The translations under genes and the position numbers were made by a program. Below are positions 8,284-16,787 of a DNA stretch of 64,000 bases, one piece after another (within the stretch, counting starts at the first letter, position 1; each line of letters starts with the position of its first letter). The stretch comes from Allobogoriella alba (GTDB lineage: Bacteria > Actinomycetota > Actinomycetes > Actinomycetales > Actinomycetaceae), in the NCBI RefSeq assembly GCF_042665525.1, contig NZ_JBHTCQ010000001.1, positions 1,984,001 to 2,048,000 on the forward strand. Direction: 5' to 3'. Under the pieces are notes generated by a model, which was not told where the DNA came from, did not search any database, and saw only the letters and a program-made list of their open reading frames with translations.

Positions 8284-9251
8284 ACGTCCCGCGCGGCGCC
8301 GTCACGGCCGCCGACGGCCTCGTCGTCGTCGACAAGCCCCAGGGCTGGACCAGCCACGACGTCGTCGCGCGCACCCGGCGACTCGCGGCCACCAAGAAGG
8401 TCGGGCACGCCGGGACGCTGGACCCGATGGCCACCGGCGTCCTCGTGCTCGGGGTCGGACGTGCGACCCGGTTGCTGACCTACCTGGTCGGTGCCGACAA
8501 GGAGTACACCGCCACGGTGCGGCTCGGCCAGCGGACGGTCACGGACGACGCCGACGGCGAGGTCACCGAGGCTGCCGGCGCCGACGGCCTGCTGGGGGAG
8601 ACGGGCAGCGCCCAGAAGGACCGGCTCGAGGAGGCGATGGCCGCGCTGCGGGGCCCGATCGAGCAGGTGCCCAGCGCCGTCTCGGCGATCAAGATCGACG
8701 GCAGGCGCTCCTACGCGCGGGTCCGCGCCGGCGAGGACGTCGCGCTCGCCGCGCGGCCCGTCACCGTCCGCCGCTTCGAGACGACCGCCGACCCGGTGGT
8801 CCGCGCGGTGGACGGCACCACCGTGGTGGACCTCGACGTCGTCGTCGGGTGCTCCTCGGGCACCTACGTCCGGGCGCTCGCGCGCGATCTCGGTGCGTCA
8901 CTCGGCACCGGCGGGCACCTCATCGCCCTGCGACGCACCCGGGTGGGCCCCTTCGGGCTCGAGGACGCACGGACCTTGGACACCCTCGTCGCCGCCGTCG
9001 AGGCCGACGCCGCTGCCGCAGAGCCTCGGGGCCTGCCGGTGACGTCGCTGACCGACGCGTCCCGGGCGGCGTTTCCCGTGCGTCACCTCGACGCGGACGA
9101 GACGGCCGCCATCCGCGTCGGCAAACCGCTCCGGCCGACCGGGGGCGAGCAGCGGACGGTGGCCGCGCTCGCTCCCGACGGGCACGTGGTGGCGTTGCTG
9201 ACGGACGACCGCGGCCGCGCGCGCCCCGCCGTCGTCCTCGACCCGGCCTGA
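8280..9251 (+). CDS. truB: tRNA pseudouridine-55 synthase
   Basis: Makes pseudouridine 55 in the T-loop of tRNAs, 323 aa. The catalytic motif GHAGTLDPMATGVL puts the nucleophilic aspartate at residue 48, and DKPQGWTSHDVV at 18-29 is the usual N-terminal signature. The active-site region CSSGTYVRALARDLG and a C-terminal PUA-like domain follow. Start GTG 8280 overlaps the rbfA stop (GTGA). It is the last gene of this cluster; a TetR regulator gene with its own promoter follows after 58 bp. Confidence 0.97.
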   Translation: MNVPRGAVTAADGLVVVDKPQGWTSHDVVARTRRLAATKKVGHAGTLDPMATGVLVLGVGRATRLLTYLVGADKEYTATVRLGQRTVTDDADGEVTEAAGADGLLGETGSAQKDRLEEAMAALRGPIEQVPSAVSAIKIDGRRSYARVRAGEDVALAARPVTVRRFETTADPVVRAVDGTTVVDLDVVVGCSSGTYVRALARDLGASLGTGGHLIALRRTRVGPFGLEDARTLDTLVAAVEADAAAAEPRGLPVTSLTDASRAAFPVRHLDADETAAIRVGKPLRPTGGEQRTVAALAPDGHVVALLTDDRGRARPAVVLDPA

Positions 9252-9297
9252 GCAGGCAGACCGACTCGGGCACTATCCAGGTTCTGTCCGCTGAGGC

Positions 9298-9303
9298 TAA
9301 TAT
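9298..9303 (+). promoter_or_regulatory. -10 element of tetR gene 9310 (leaderless type)
   Basis: TAATAT fits TANNNT and ends 6 nt before ATG 9310, so transcription would start at or next to the start codon. No clear -35. Confidence 0.6.
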
Positions 9304-9321
9304 CTGACCATGCGGTCAGAT
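9302..9321. promoter_or_regulatory. Palindromic TetR-type operator over the start codon
   Basis: ATCTGACC (9302-9309) and GGTCAGAT (9314-9321) are perfect inverted arms of 8 bp around ATGC. The ATG in the spacer is the start codon of the tetR gene, and the left arm overlaps its -10. This is a classic autoregulatory operator position. Confidence 0.75.
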
Positions 9322-9969
9322 TCCGGGTCGACCGGTCAGCGGCGTCGGCCCGAGGCACATCGAAGCTTCATCGAGCAGGCGCGGCGGGCACAGCTCATCG
9401 AGTGCGCGATCGAGGTGGTCTGCGAGCTGGGCTACGGCGGAGCGTCGCTGAGCCGGATCGCCGAACGTGCGGGTGTGAGCAAGGGGGTCGTCTCCTACCA
9501 CTTCGTGGGCAAGGCGGAGCTGATCGAAGAGGTCGTGCACGACGTCCTTGCACGCGGCGAGGCGTATGCCGCGCGCGAGTGGTTCGACAGGCTGCCGGAC
9601 GACGCCGGTGCCTGGGACCTGCTGAGCACCTACCTGCGGAGCAACCTGACCTACATCGCTGCGCACCCGCGCGCTTTGCAGGCTCTCGTCCAGATCATCG
9701 GCAACCATCGCGACGGCGAGGGCCGTCGCATCTTCGGCCCCGCGTGGTCGGCGAAGCTGCGCGCGCCGATCGAGTCGATCTGTCGAGGCGGGCAGGAGGC
9801 CGGCGAGTTCCGCGGCTTCGACGTGCACGTGATGGCGATCGCGGTGCGGCGCGTGATCGACGGGTTCGTCTTCGAGCTCCTCGACCACCCGGACCTCGAC
9901 GCCGCCGCCTTCATCGAGGAGGTGGTCGATATGTTCGACCATGCGACCCGGGCTGAGCGGGCGCGATGA
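9310..9969 (+). CDS. TetR family transcriptional regulator
   Basis: DNA-binding repressor of 219 aa. The N-terminal helix-turn-helix (about 25-70) shows GYGGASLSRIAERAGVSKGV followed by SYHFVGKAELI, the standard TetR pattern. The C-terminal ligand domain is not assignable to a known effector. Its stop overlaps the ATG of the following acyltransferase (ATGA), so the two are co-transcribed and the regulator probably controls its own operon through the palindrome over its start codon. The ligand is unknown. Confidence 0.92.
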   Translation: MRSDSGSTGQRRRPEAHRSFIEQARRAQLIECAIEVVCELGYGGASLSRIAERAGVSKGVVSYHFVGKAELIEEVVHDVLARGEAYAAREWFDRLPDDAGAWDLLSTYLRSNLTYIAAHPRALQALVQIIGNHRDGEGRRIFGPAWSAKLRAPIESICRGGQEAGEFRGFDVHVMAIAVRRVIDGFVFELLDHPDLDAAAFIEEVVDMFDHATRAERAR

Positions 9970-11087
9970 GCGCCGCCTCGGTCGCAGCGCCGGTCACGAC
10001 GCGCCTCCACTTCGTCGACAACCTTCGCGTCTACCTGACCTTCCTCGTAGTGGTGCACCACGTGGTCTTCGCGTACGGCGACATCGGCGGGTGGCCGAAC
10101 GGGCCGCAGCAGCCCGAGCCGGACGGCTTCACGTCACTGCTGGACCTGGTGGCGATGCTGAACCAGACGTTCTTCATGGGGCTCTTCTTCCTGCTGTCCG
10201 GGTACGTCAGCCCACGCTCGCTGGACCGCAAAGGACGGGCGCGCTTCGCGGCGGACCGCACGTTGCGGCTCGGTGCCCCGTTCGTGATCTCGTACGTGCT
10301 GCTCCGCCCGCTGTTCACCTTGCCGATCTACCTGGGCATCCCGGCGGCGGACCGGCCGCCGTACTGGCGCTTCTACGTCACCGAGCTCGATCCCGGGATC
10401 GCCTGGTTCCTCGCGCTGCTGCTGGTCTTCGCGCTCGCGTACGCGGCGATCGGCGCACGACCGGCCACGGACCGGCAAGCGGCCGGGCGACCAGTGCATC
10501 CCCTGCTGGTGCCGGCGTTCGCCGTCGGGCTGGGTGTCGTCACCTGGCTGTGGCGCATGGTGGTGCCCTACGGCGAGGAGGTGCTCGAGCTGCCGAGCCT
10601 GTTCTACCTTCCCCAGTACCTCACCCTGTTCGTGGTCGGCATCTGCGCCTTCCGCCAGGGGTGGATCGCATGCCTCGGCCCGCGGACCGGGCTGCTCGGC
10701 TGGTTGCTGGTGGCGGTCTCCCTGGTGCCCATGGTGCTCGGCGGGCACGAGGTGCTCAGCGAGTCGATGCCACCGCCGGCGGCCCTCTCCCAGCTCGGCT
10801 TCGCCCTCTGGGACGCCCTCTTCGCCACCGGGGTGATCCTCGTCCTCCTGCGGTTCTTCCAGCGGTTCGTCGACGTCACCGGACCGTTGGCGAGATTCCT
10901 GTCCGCCAACGCGCTGGCCGTGTACATCCTGCACGCGCCGATCATCGTCGGTGTGGTGGCCGCACTGGAGGGTCTGGGCGCGACGCCGGCCGCGAAGTTC
11001 GCCATCGCGCTGCCCGTCAGCATCATGCTCAGCTGGGCCGCCGCGGCACTGGTCCGCGCGATACCGGGCGTGCGCCGCCTGCTCTAG
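9966..11087 (+). CDS. Membrane acyltransferase, acyltransferase_3 family
   Basis: Integral membrane protein of 373 aa with about ten hydrophobic segments. The N-terminal FVDNLRVYLTFLVVVHHVVF carries the early histidine typical of acyltransferase_3/OafA-type enzymes, and the loop GLFFLLSGYVSPRSL also fits the family. Such enzymes move acyl groups onto sugars or other surface molecules; the substrate here is unknown. Start ATG 9966 overlaps the tetR stop, so expression depends on the upstream palindromic operator. No glycan biosynthesis genes are nearby. An acyl-transfer role is family inference. Confidence 0.85.
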   Translation: MSAASVAAPVTTRLHFVDNLRVYLTFLVVVHHVVFAYGDIGGWPNGPQQPEPDGFTSLLDLVAMLNQTFFMGLFFLLSGYVSPRSLDRKGRARFAADRTLRLGAPFVISYVLLRPLFTLPIYLGIPAADRPPYWRFYVTELDPGIAWFLALLLVFALAYAAIGARPATDRQAAGRPVHPLLVPAFAVGLGVVTWLWRMVVPYGEEVLELPSLFYLPQYLTLFVVGICAFRQGWIACLGPRTGLLGWLLVAVSLVPMVLGGHEVLSESMPPPAALSQLGFALWDALFATGVILVLLRFFQRFVDVTGPLARFLSANALAVYILHAPIIVGVVAALEGLGATPAAKFAIALPVSIMLSWAAAALVRAIPGVRRLL

Positions 11088-11201
11088 GACGTCGTCGGGT
11101 GCGACGGGACCGATCGGTCGGGGCCGGCCTCGTTCGCCCGTCCACGGTCCGCTGTGCCAGGCTGCACGGTGCGGCACCGCCCGAACGACCGAGGGGGAGA
11201 C

Positions 11202-12698
11202 GTGCTCGACGTGCTGTGGGGGATGGGCGGGATGGCCCTCGTCCTCGTCATCGCCTGGTTGCTGTCCGTGGACCGCCGCCGGATCAGCGTGCGCACCGTG
11301 GCCCTCGCGCTGCTCATCCAGGTCCTGTTCGGCGTGCTCGTGCTCTACGTGCCTGCCGGCCGGCGCGTGCTCACCGCCGTGTCCGCCGGCGTGCAGGGCG
11401 TCATCGACGCCTCGGCCGCCGGCATCGACTTCCTCTTCGGCGGCATCCTGCCCGAGGACGGCTCCGTCTTCGCCTTCCAGGTGCTGCCCGTCATCGTCTT
11501 CTTCGCCTCGTTGACCGCAGTCCTGTACTACCTCGGCGTGCTGCAGGCTGTCACCCGGTGGATCGGCGGCGGGCTCGCCAAGGCGCTCGGCACCACCAGC
11601 CCCGAGTCCATGAACGCGGCCGCGAACATCTTCGTCGGGCAGACCGAGGCGCCACTGGTCATCCGGCCCTACATCAAGCACATGAGCCCGTCGGAGATCT
11701 TCGCCGTCATGTGCGGCGGGCTCACGACCGTGGCGGGCTCCGTGCTGGCCGGCTACTCCCAGATGGGGGCGAGCCTGGAGTACCTCATCGCGGCGAGCTT
11801 CATGGCGGCGCCGGCCGGGCTCCTCATGGCCAAGATGATCGTCCCGGCCGGGGCGCTCGCCGACCTGCGCGGCGGCGAGCCGGACCCGGCAGCCCCGGGA
11901 GGGGGCGACGTCGCGCGGTCCGACGGCGATGCGCCGGCGGGGGAGCAGCGCGACGGCGAGGCGCCGGCCGGGGAGCAGCGCGACGGTTCCGAGGGGCGGG
12001 GGAGTCTCGGGCGGCGGGCGGCCGCCGTGCTCCGCCGCGGCGCGCGGCGCGGCAACACCCAGGCCGCGCGCGACGAGCTGGTCCGCCGTGCCGAGCTCGG
12101 CACGGATCGTGGCGAGCCGGAGCCCGCCGACCGCCCGCCGTCGCGCGCCGACGAGGACGACGAGGCCGCGGAGGACGACGGCCCGGTCAACGTCATCGAC
12201 GCCGCGTCCAGGGGTGCTTCGGACGGGCTGGCCCTCGCCCTGAACGTCGGCGCCATGCTGCTCGCCTTCGTCTCCCTCATCGCGCTCGCCAACCTCGCAC
12301 TCGGTGCCGTCGGTGGCCTCTTCGGGCAGCCGGAGCTGTCCGTCGAGCAGATCATCGGCTACGTCTTCGCGCCGATCATGTCGGCGGTCGGGGTGCCCTG
12401 GCACGAGGCGGTCCAGGCCGGCAGCTTCCTGGGCCAGAAGGTCATCCTCAACGAGTTCGTCGCCTTCGCGGACTTCGCCCCGCAGGCCGCGGAGTTCACC
12501 GCCAAGACCCAGGCCGTCGTGACCTTCGCCCTCACCGGGTTCGCCAACCTCGGCTCGCTCGCCATCCTCCTCGGGGGCCTCGGCGGGATCGCCCCGAGCC
12601 AACGCGGCGTCATCGCCAAGCTCGGGATCCGGGCGGTGGCCGCGGGCACGCTCGGCAATCTCATGTCCGCCGCGATCGCGGGCGTCCTCATCGGCTGA
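11202..12698 (+). CDS. Concentrative nucleoside transporter (CNT/NupC family) with long insert
   Basis: Ion-coupled nucleoside importer, 498 aa. The N-terminal helices and the gate region (VFAFQVLPVIVFFASLTAVL) are followed by the conserved ESMNAAANIFVGQTEAPLVI and later by GSFLGQKVILNEFVAF, FALTGFANLGSLAILLGG and GTLGNLMSA, all CNT signatures. Between these halves, about residues 222-330, is a hydrophilic Asp/Glu/Arg-rich insert with the near-repeat DAPAGEQRDG/EAPAGEQRDG, absent from ordinary NupC of about 400 aa. Start GTG 11202 follows GAGGGGGA; the longer frame from 11154 lacks support. Confidence 0.92.
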   Translation: MLDVLWGMGGMALVLVIAWLLSVDRRRISVRTVALALLIQVLFGVLVLYVPAGRRVLTAVSAGVQGVIDASAAGIDFLFGGILPEDGSVFAFQVLPVIVFFASLTAVLYYLGVLQAVTRWIGGGLAKALGTTSPESMNAAANIFVGQTEAPLVIRPYIKHMSPSEIFAVMCGGLTTVAGSVLAGYSQMGASLEYLIAASFMAAPAGLLMAKMIVPAGALADLRGGEPDPAAPGGGDVARSDGDAPAGEQRDGEAPAGEQRDGSEGRGSLGRRAAAVLRRGARRGNTQAARDELVRRAELGTDRGEPEPADRPPSRADEDDEAAEDDGPVNVIDAASRGASDGLALALNVGAMLLAFVSLIALANLALGAVGGLFGQPELSVEQIIGYVFAPIMSAVGVPWHEAVQAGSFLGQKVILNEFVAFADFAPQAAEFTAKTQAVVTFALTGFANLGSLAILLGGLGGIAPSQRGVIAKLGIRAVAAGTLGNLMSAAIAGVLIG

Positions 12699-12705
12699 GC
12701 AGAGG

Positions 12706-12711
12706 TAGTGT
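12706..12711 (+). promoter_or_regulatory. Candidate -10 for ribF
   Basis: TAGTGT fits TANNNT and would give a leader of about 40 nt before GTG 12759. No clear -35. Confidence 0.35.
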
Positions 12712-12758
12712 CGAGGACGGTCGCGCGGACCGCCGAGACGTCAGAAGGGAGCCATCGG

Positions 12759-13772
12759 GTGCAGGTGTGGAACGGCGCCGGCGATGTCCCGGAGAACCCC
12801 GGTCCGTCGGTCGCGACGCTCGGCATCTTCGACGGCGTGCACCGCGGTCACCAGGTGGTCCTCGCAGCGACCGTGGCCGAGGCCGAGAACGCGGGGCTGA
12901 GCTCCGTGGCCGTGACGTTCGACCCCCACCCGGCGACGGTGCACCGGCCGGAGCAGGACCTCGCCCTGATCGCTTCCCTGACCGACCGGCTGGAGCGGCT
13001 GGAGGCCACCGGGCTCGACGCCGTGCTGGTGGTCCCGTACACCCTCACCTTCGCCCGGGCCAAGCCCGAGGAGTTCGTCCGCGAGTACCTCGTCGAGCTG
13101 CTGCAGGCCCGGACCGTCGTCGTGGGAGAGGACGTGCGGTTCGGGCGGGACAACACCGGGGACCGGGCCACCATGGTCGAGCTCGGCCGGCAGCTGGGCT
13201 TCTCCGTCGAGATCGTCCGCGACATCACCTCGGACACCGGGCGTCGCTGGTCCTCGACCTGGGTCCGCGAGCTCCTCGCCGCCGGTGACGTGGCCGGGGC
13301 GGCGCACGTGCTGGGCCGGGCCCACCGGGTCCGCGGCGTCGTCGTGCACGGTGCCCGGCGCGGACGCGAGCTCGGATACCCGACGGCGAACCTGCGTGCC
13401 GACGACCTCGGCGTCGTGCCGGCGGACGGCGTGTACGCCGGGTGGCTCATCCGGCCGGACCTCGAGCGGCAGCCGCACGACGCCAGCGTCTCCAAGCGCC
13501 TGCCTGCGGCCATCTCCGTGGGCACCAACCCCACTTTTCACGGCGTGGAGCGCACCGTGGAGGCGCATGTGCTCGGGCGGACCGACCTCGACCTCTACGA
13601 CGAGGAGGTCGTCGTCGAGCTCGTGGAGCGGCTGCGACCACAGGTCGCGTTCGACGGCGTGCCCGCCCTGCTGGACCAGATGGCCGACGACGTCGCCAAG
13701 GTCGCCGGCATCCTCGAGGTCCCGGCACCGGCGCGCCCCACCGTCCCCGCGCACCCTGGCGCGGCGTCCTGA
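12759..13772 (+). CDS. ribF: Bifunctional riboflavin kinase/FAD synthetase
   Basis: Converts riboflavin to FMN and FMN to FAD, 337 aa. The N-terminal nucleotidyltransferase domain has LGIFDGVHRGH at residues 21-31 and the later RWSSTWVRELLAAGDV. The C-terminal flavokinase domain shows GRELGYPTANLR near 204-215, with AAISVGTNPTFHGVERTVEAH and YDEEVVVELVERLRPQ. Start GTG 12759 follows AGAAGGGA with about 8 nt spacing. Position before rpsO-pnp is usual in Actinobacteria. Confidence 0.96.
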   Translation: MQVWNGAGDVPENPGPSVATLGIFDGVHRGHQVVLAATVAEAENAGLSSVAVTFDPHPATVHRPEQDLALIASLTDRLERLEATGLDAVLVVPYTLTFARAKPEEFVREYLVELLQARTVVVGEDVRFGRDNTGDRATMVELGRQLGFSVEIVRDITSDTGRRWSSTWVRELLAAGDVAGAAHVLGRAHRVRGVVVHGARRGRELGYPTANLRADDLGVVPADGVYAGWLIRPDLERQPHDASVSKRLPAAISVGTNPTFHGVERTVEAHVLGRTDLDLYDEEVVVELVERLRPQVAFDGVPALLDQMADDVAKVAGILEVPAPARPTVPAHPGAAS

Positions 13773-13844
13773 GGCGGGTGCGGGTGTGGCGAACGCCGCT
13801 CCCCGCCTTGCCGACGCGTCTCGCTGCTGCGGCTCCGTGACTGA

Positions 13845-13850
13845 TAGTCT
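13845..13850 (+). promoter_or_regulatory. Candidate -10 for rpsO
   Basis: TAGTCT fits TANNNT and would leave an untranslated leader of about 80 nt before rpsO. The leader has the near-repeat CATGCCCGGG/CATGCCCCGG (about 13885-13915), which might fold as an S15-responsive leader; that is only a possibility. Confidence 0.4.
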
Positions 13851-13938
13851 GAGCGCTGCCGTTCAAGCCGGCCACGGATGAGTCATGCCCGGGAGAACAT
13901 GCCCCGGCGCTCCGTGCAACGACCTCAGGAGAACCCGT

Positions 13939-14208
13939 ATGGCCCTCGCTGCCGACGTCAAGCAGTCCATCATCGCTGAGTACGCCACCCACGAGGGTGA
14001 CACCGGTTCGCCGGAGGTCCAGGTGGCGCTGCTCACGCAGCGGATCAAGGACCTCACCGAGCACTTCAAGACCCACAAGCAGGACCACCACTCCCGCCGT
14101 GGTCTGATGCTGCTCATCGGCCAGCGCAAGCGTCTGCTCGCGCACCTCGCCGACGAGGACATCGAGCGCTACCGCAGCCTCATCTCGCGGCTCGGCCTGC
14201 GCCGCTGA
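13939..14208 (+). CDS. rpsO: 30S ribosomal protein S15
   Basis: Primary-binding protein of the 30S platform, 89 aa, the exact usual length. Helical S15 fold with TGSPEVQVALLTQRIKDLTE, HFKTHKQDHHSRRGLMLLIG and QRKRLLAHLADEDIERYRSL. ATG 13939 is preceded by CAGGAGA at 13926-13932. It is followed by a strong hairpin and then pnp, the rpsO-pnp arrangement seen in many bacteria. Confidence 0.98.
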   Translation: MALAADVKQSIIAEYATHEGDTGSPEVQVALLTQRIKDLTEHFKTHKQDHHSRRGLMLLIGQRKRLLAHLADEDIERYRSLISRLGLRR

Positions 14209-14214
14209 ACCACC

Positions 14215-14245
14215 GACCGGCCCGGACCTGAAGTCCGGGCCGGTC
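14215..14245 (+). terminator. Strong hairpin after rpsO
   Basis: Perfect 13-bp stem, GACCGGCCCGGAC (14215-14227) with GTCCGGGCCGGTC (14233-14245), loop CTGAA, 7 nt after the rpsO stop. No T-tract. It may be a terminator or a processed rpsO-pnp intergenic hairpin of the kind known in Streptomyces. Confidence 0.8.
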
Positions 14246-14259
14246 GTGCGTGACGGGCG

Positions 14260-14277
14260 CGGGTGGTACGCCACCCG
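14260..14277 (+). other. Second hairpin in the rpsO-pnp spacer
   Basis: CGGGTGG and CCACCCG are perfect 7-bp arms with loop TACG, 15 bp after the first hairpin. It may add to RNA processing or attenuation before pnp. Confidence 0.55.
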
Positions 14278-14426
14278 GCCCGGCACGAACCCATAACCGA
14301 ACACCATGCCAACTCCGCCCCGGTGCGTCCGGTCCTCGGTAGTGGCCTCCGGAACACCCTGGGTGTCCGTGGGCCTCGATCGAAGGCCGTCGGCCGTCGG
14401 GCGGACCGACACGAAGGAGGGCACCC

Positions 14427-16784
14427 GTGGAGGGTCCCGAGATCACGTCCGCCGAGGCCGTCATCGACAACGGCCGCTTCGGCACCCGTACCGTCCGCTT
14501 CGAGACCGGCCGGCTGGCCCGCCAGGCCGCCGGGTCCGCCGTCGCCTACCTCGACGAGGAGACGATGGTGCTGTCCGCCACCTCGGTGGGCAAGCACCCC
14601 CGGGAGGGCTTCGACTTCTTCCCGCTGACCGTCGACGTCGAGGAGCGGCAGTACGCCGCCGGCAAGATCCCCGGCTCGTTCTTCCGTCGCGAGGGCCGGC
14701 CGTCCACCGAGGCGATCCTCGCCTGCCGGCTCATCGACCGCCCGCTGCGCCCGTCCTTCGTCAAGGGCCTGCGCAACGAGGTCCAGCTGGTCGAGACGAT
14801 CCTGTCGATCCACCCGGACGACAGCTACGACGTGCTGGCGATCAACGCCGCGTCCATGTCCACCCAGATCTCCGGCCTGCCGTTCTCCGGCCCGATCGGC
14901 GGCACCCGCGTGGCGCTGATCGACGGGCACTGGGTCGCCTTCCCGCGGTACAGCGAGCTGGAGAAGGCCGTCTTCTCGATGGTCGTCGCGGGCCGCGTCG
15001 TCGGTGACGACGTCGCGATCATGATGGTCGAGGCCGAGGCCACCGACAACGCCTGGGACCTCATCAAGAACCACGGCGCGACGGCGCCCACCGAGGAGGT
15101 CGTCGCCGAGGGCCTGGAGGCCGCCAAGCCCCACCTGCGCATCCTGTGCGAGGCGCAGTCCGAGCTGGCCGCCGCCACCGCCAAGCCGACCGCCGAGTTC
15201 CCGCGCTTCCTCGACTACGAGGAGGACGTGTACGCGGCCGTGCAGGAGCACGTGCAGACGGACCTCTCGACGGCGATCGCCATCGCAGACAAGCAGGAGC
15301 GCGAGACCAAGCTCGAGGAGATCCGCCACGCCATGCTCGAGGCGCTCGCCGAGCGTTTCCCCGAGCGGGACAAGGAGCTCTCCGCGGCCTACCGGTCCGT
15401 GACGAAGGCCGCCGTGCGCCAGCGCGTCCTCAAGGACGGCGTCCGCATGGACGGCCGCGGCCTGAAGGACATCCGGACCCTCTCGGCCGAGGTCGAGGTG
15501 CTCCCGCGAGTGCACGGCTCCGCGCTGTTCGAGCGCGGCGAGACCCAGATCCTGGGCGTGACCACGCTGAACATGCTGCGCATGGAGCAGCAGCTGGACA
15601 CCCTCAGCCCGGTGACCCGCAAGCGCTACATGCACAACTACAACTTCCCGCCGTACTCGACCGGTGAGACCGGCCGTGTCGGCTCGCCGAAGCGCCGCGA
15701 GATCGGCCACGGCGCGCTCGCCGAGCGGGCGCTCGTGCCGGTCCTCCCCACGCGCGAGGAGTTCCCGTACGCGATCCGGCAGGTCTCCGAGGCCCTCGGG
15801 TCCAACGGGTCCACCTCGATGGGCTCGGTCTGCGCGTCCACCCTGTCGCTGCTCAACGCCGGTGTGCCCCTGCGCGCCCCGGTCGCGGGCATCGCGATGG
15901 GTCTCATGAGCGACGAGGTGGAGGGCGAGACCCGCTACGCGGCGCTCACCGACATCCTCGGTGCCGAGGACGCCTTCGGCGACATGGACTTCAAGGTCGC
16001 CGGCACGCGTGAGTTCGTCACCGCCATCCAGCTCGACACCAAGCTCGACGGCATCCCCGCCTCGGTGCTGGCCGCCGCGCTGACCCAGGCCCGTGACGCG
16101 CGCCTGTACATCCTCGACGTGATGAACGAGGCGATCGACGCCCCGGACGAGATGGCCCCGACCGCCCCGCGGGTCATCACCGTCCAGGTGCCCGTCGACA
16201 AGATCGGCGAGGTCATCGGCCCCAAGGGCAAGATGATCAACCAGATCCAGGAGGACACCGGCGCCGACATCTCCATCGAGGACGACGGCACGGTCTTCAT
16301 CGGCGCCACGGACGGCCCGTCCGCCGAGGCGGCCCGTCAGGCGATCAACGCCATCGCGAACCCGCAGATGCCCGAGGTGGGCGAGCGGTTCGTCGGCACG
16401 GTCGTGAAGACCACCTCCTTCGGCGCCTTCGTCTCGCTGACCCCGGGCAAGGACGGGCTGCTGCACATCTCGCAGATCCGTCGGCTCGTGGGCGGCAAGC
16501 GGGTCGAGGCCGTCGAGGACGTCCTGGGGGTCGGTGACAAGGTGCAGGTCGAGCTCGCCGAGATCGACCAGCGCGGCAAGCTGTCGCTGCACGCCGTGGT
16601 CGACGACGAGGACGAGGGCGCGGCGGCCGACTCCGGCGCCGACTCCGGCGACGGCGAGGCCGGTGCCCGTGAGGACCAGCCGCGCCGCGAGGGTGGCCGG
16701 CGTCGCCAGCGCACCCGCACCCGGCGGGGTGGCTCGGACGACGACGCCGCGGTCGGTGAGACCTCCGGTGGCGGCGACGCCTGA
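14427..16784 (+). CDS. pnp: Polyribonucleotide nucleotidyltransferase (PNPase)
   Basis: Phosphorolytic 3'-5' exoribonuclease and RNA polymerase; actinobacterial forms are also annotated as guanosine pentaphosphate synthetase. 785 aa: first RNase PH domain (GKIPGSFFRREGRPS, ACRLIDRPLRP), helical linker, second RNase PH domain (RMDGRGLKDIRTLSAEVEVL, ERGETQILGVTTL, GSNGSTSMGSVCAS), KH domain with VIGPKGKMINQIQEDTGA near 595, and S1 domain about 652-725. The last 45 residues are Asp/Glu then Arg rich, a disordered tail. Start GTG 14427 follows AAGGAGG at 14414-14420. The M16 protease gene starts 4 bases after the pnp stop. Confidence 0.98.
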   Translation: MEGPEITSAEAVIDNGRFGTRTVRFETGRLARQAAGSAVAYLDEETMVLSATSVGKHPREGFDFFPLTVDVEERQYAAGKIPGSFFRREGRPSTEAILACRLIDRPLRPSFVKGLRNEVQLVETILSIHPDDSYDVLAINAASMSTQISGLPFSGPIGGTRVALIDGHWVAFPRYSELEKAVFSMVVAGRVVGDDVAIMMVEAEATDNAWDLIKNHGATAPTEEVVAEGLEAAKPHLRILCEAQSELAAATAKPTAEFPRFLDYEEDVYAAVQEHVQTDLSTAIAIADKQERETKLEEIRHAMLEALAERFPERDKELSAAYRSVTKAAVRQRVLKDGVRMDGRGLKDIRTLSAEVEVLPRVHGSALFERGETQILGVTTLNMLRMEQQLDTLSPVTRKRYMHNYNFPPYSTGETGRVGSPKRREIGHGALAERALVPVLPTREEFPYAIRQVSEALGSNGSTSMGSVCASTLSLLNAGVPLRAPVAGIAMGLMSDEVEGETRYAALTDILGAEDAFGDMDFKVAGTREFVTAIQLDTKLDGIPASVLAAALTQARDARLYILDVMNEAIDAPDEMAPTAPRVITVQVPVDKIGEVIGPKGKMINQIQEDTGADISIEDDGTVFIGATDGPSAEAARQAINAIANPQMPEVGERFVGTVVKTTSFGAFVSLTPGKDGLLHISQIRRLVGGKRVEAVEDVLGVGDKVQVELAEIDQRGKLSLHAVVDDEDEGAAADSGADSGDGEAGAREDQPRREGGRRRQRTRTRRGGSDDDAAVGETSGGGDA

Positions 16785-16787
16785 GGG

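Noticed and set aside
9941..13288. Plus-strand open frame of 1115 codons across the acyltransferase and NupC genes
   Set aside because: It runs in a different frame through two recognised genes; Arg/Ala/Gly-rich and without motifs.
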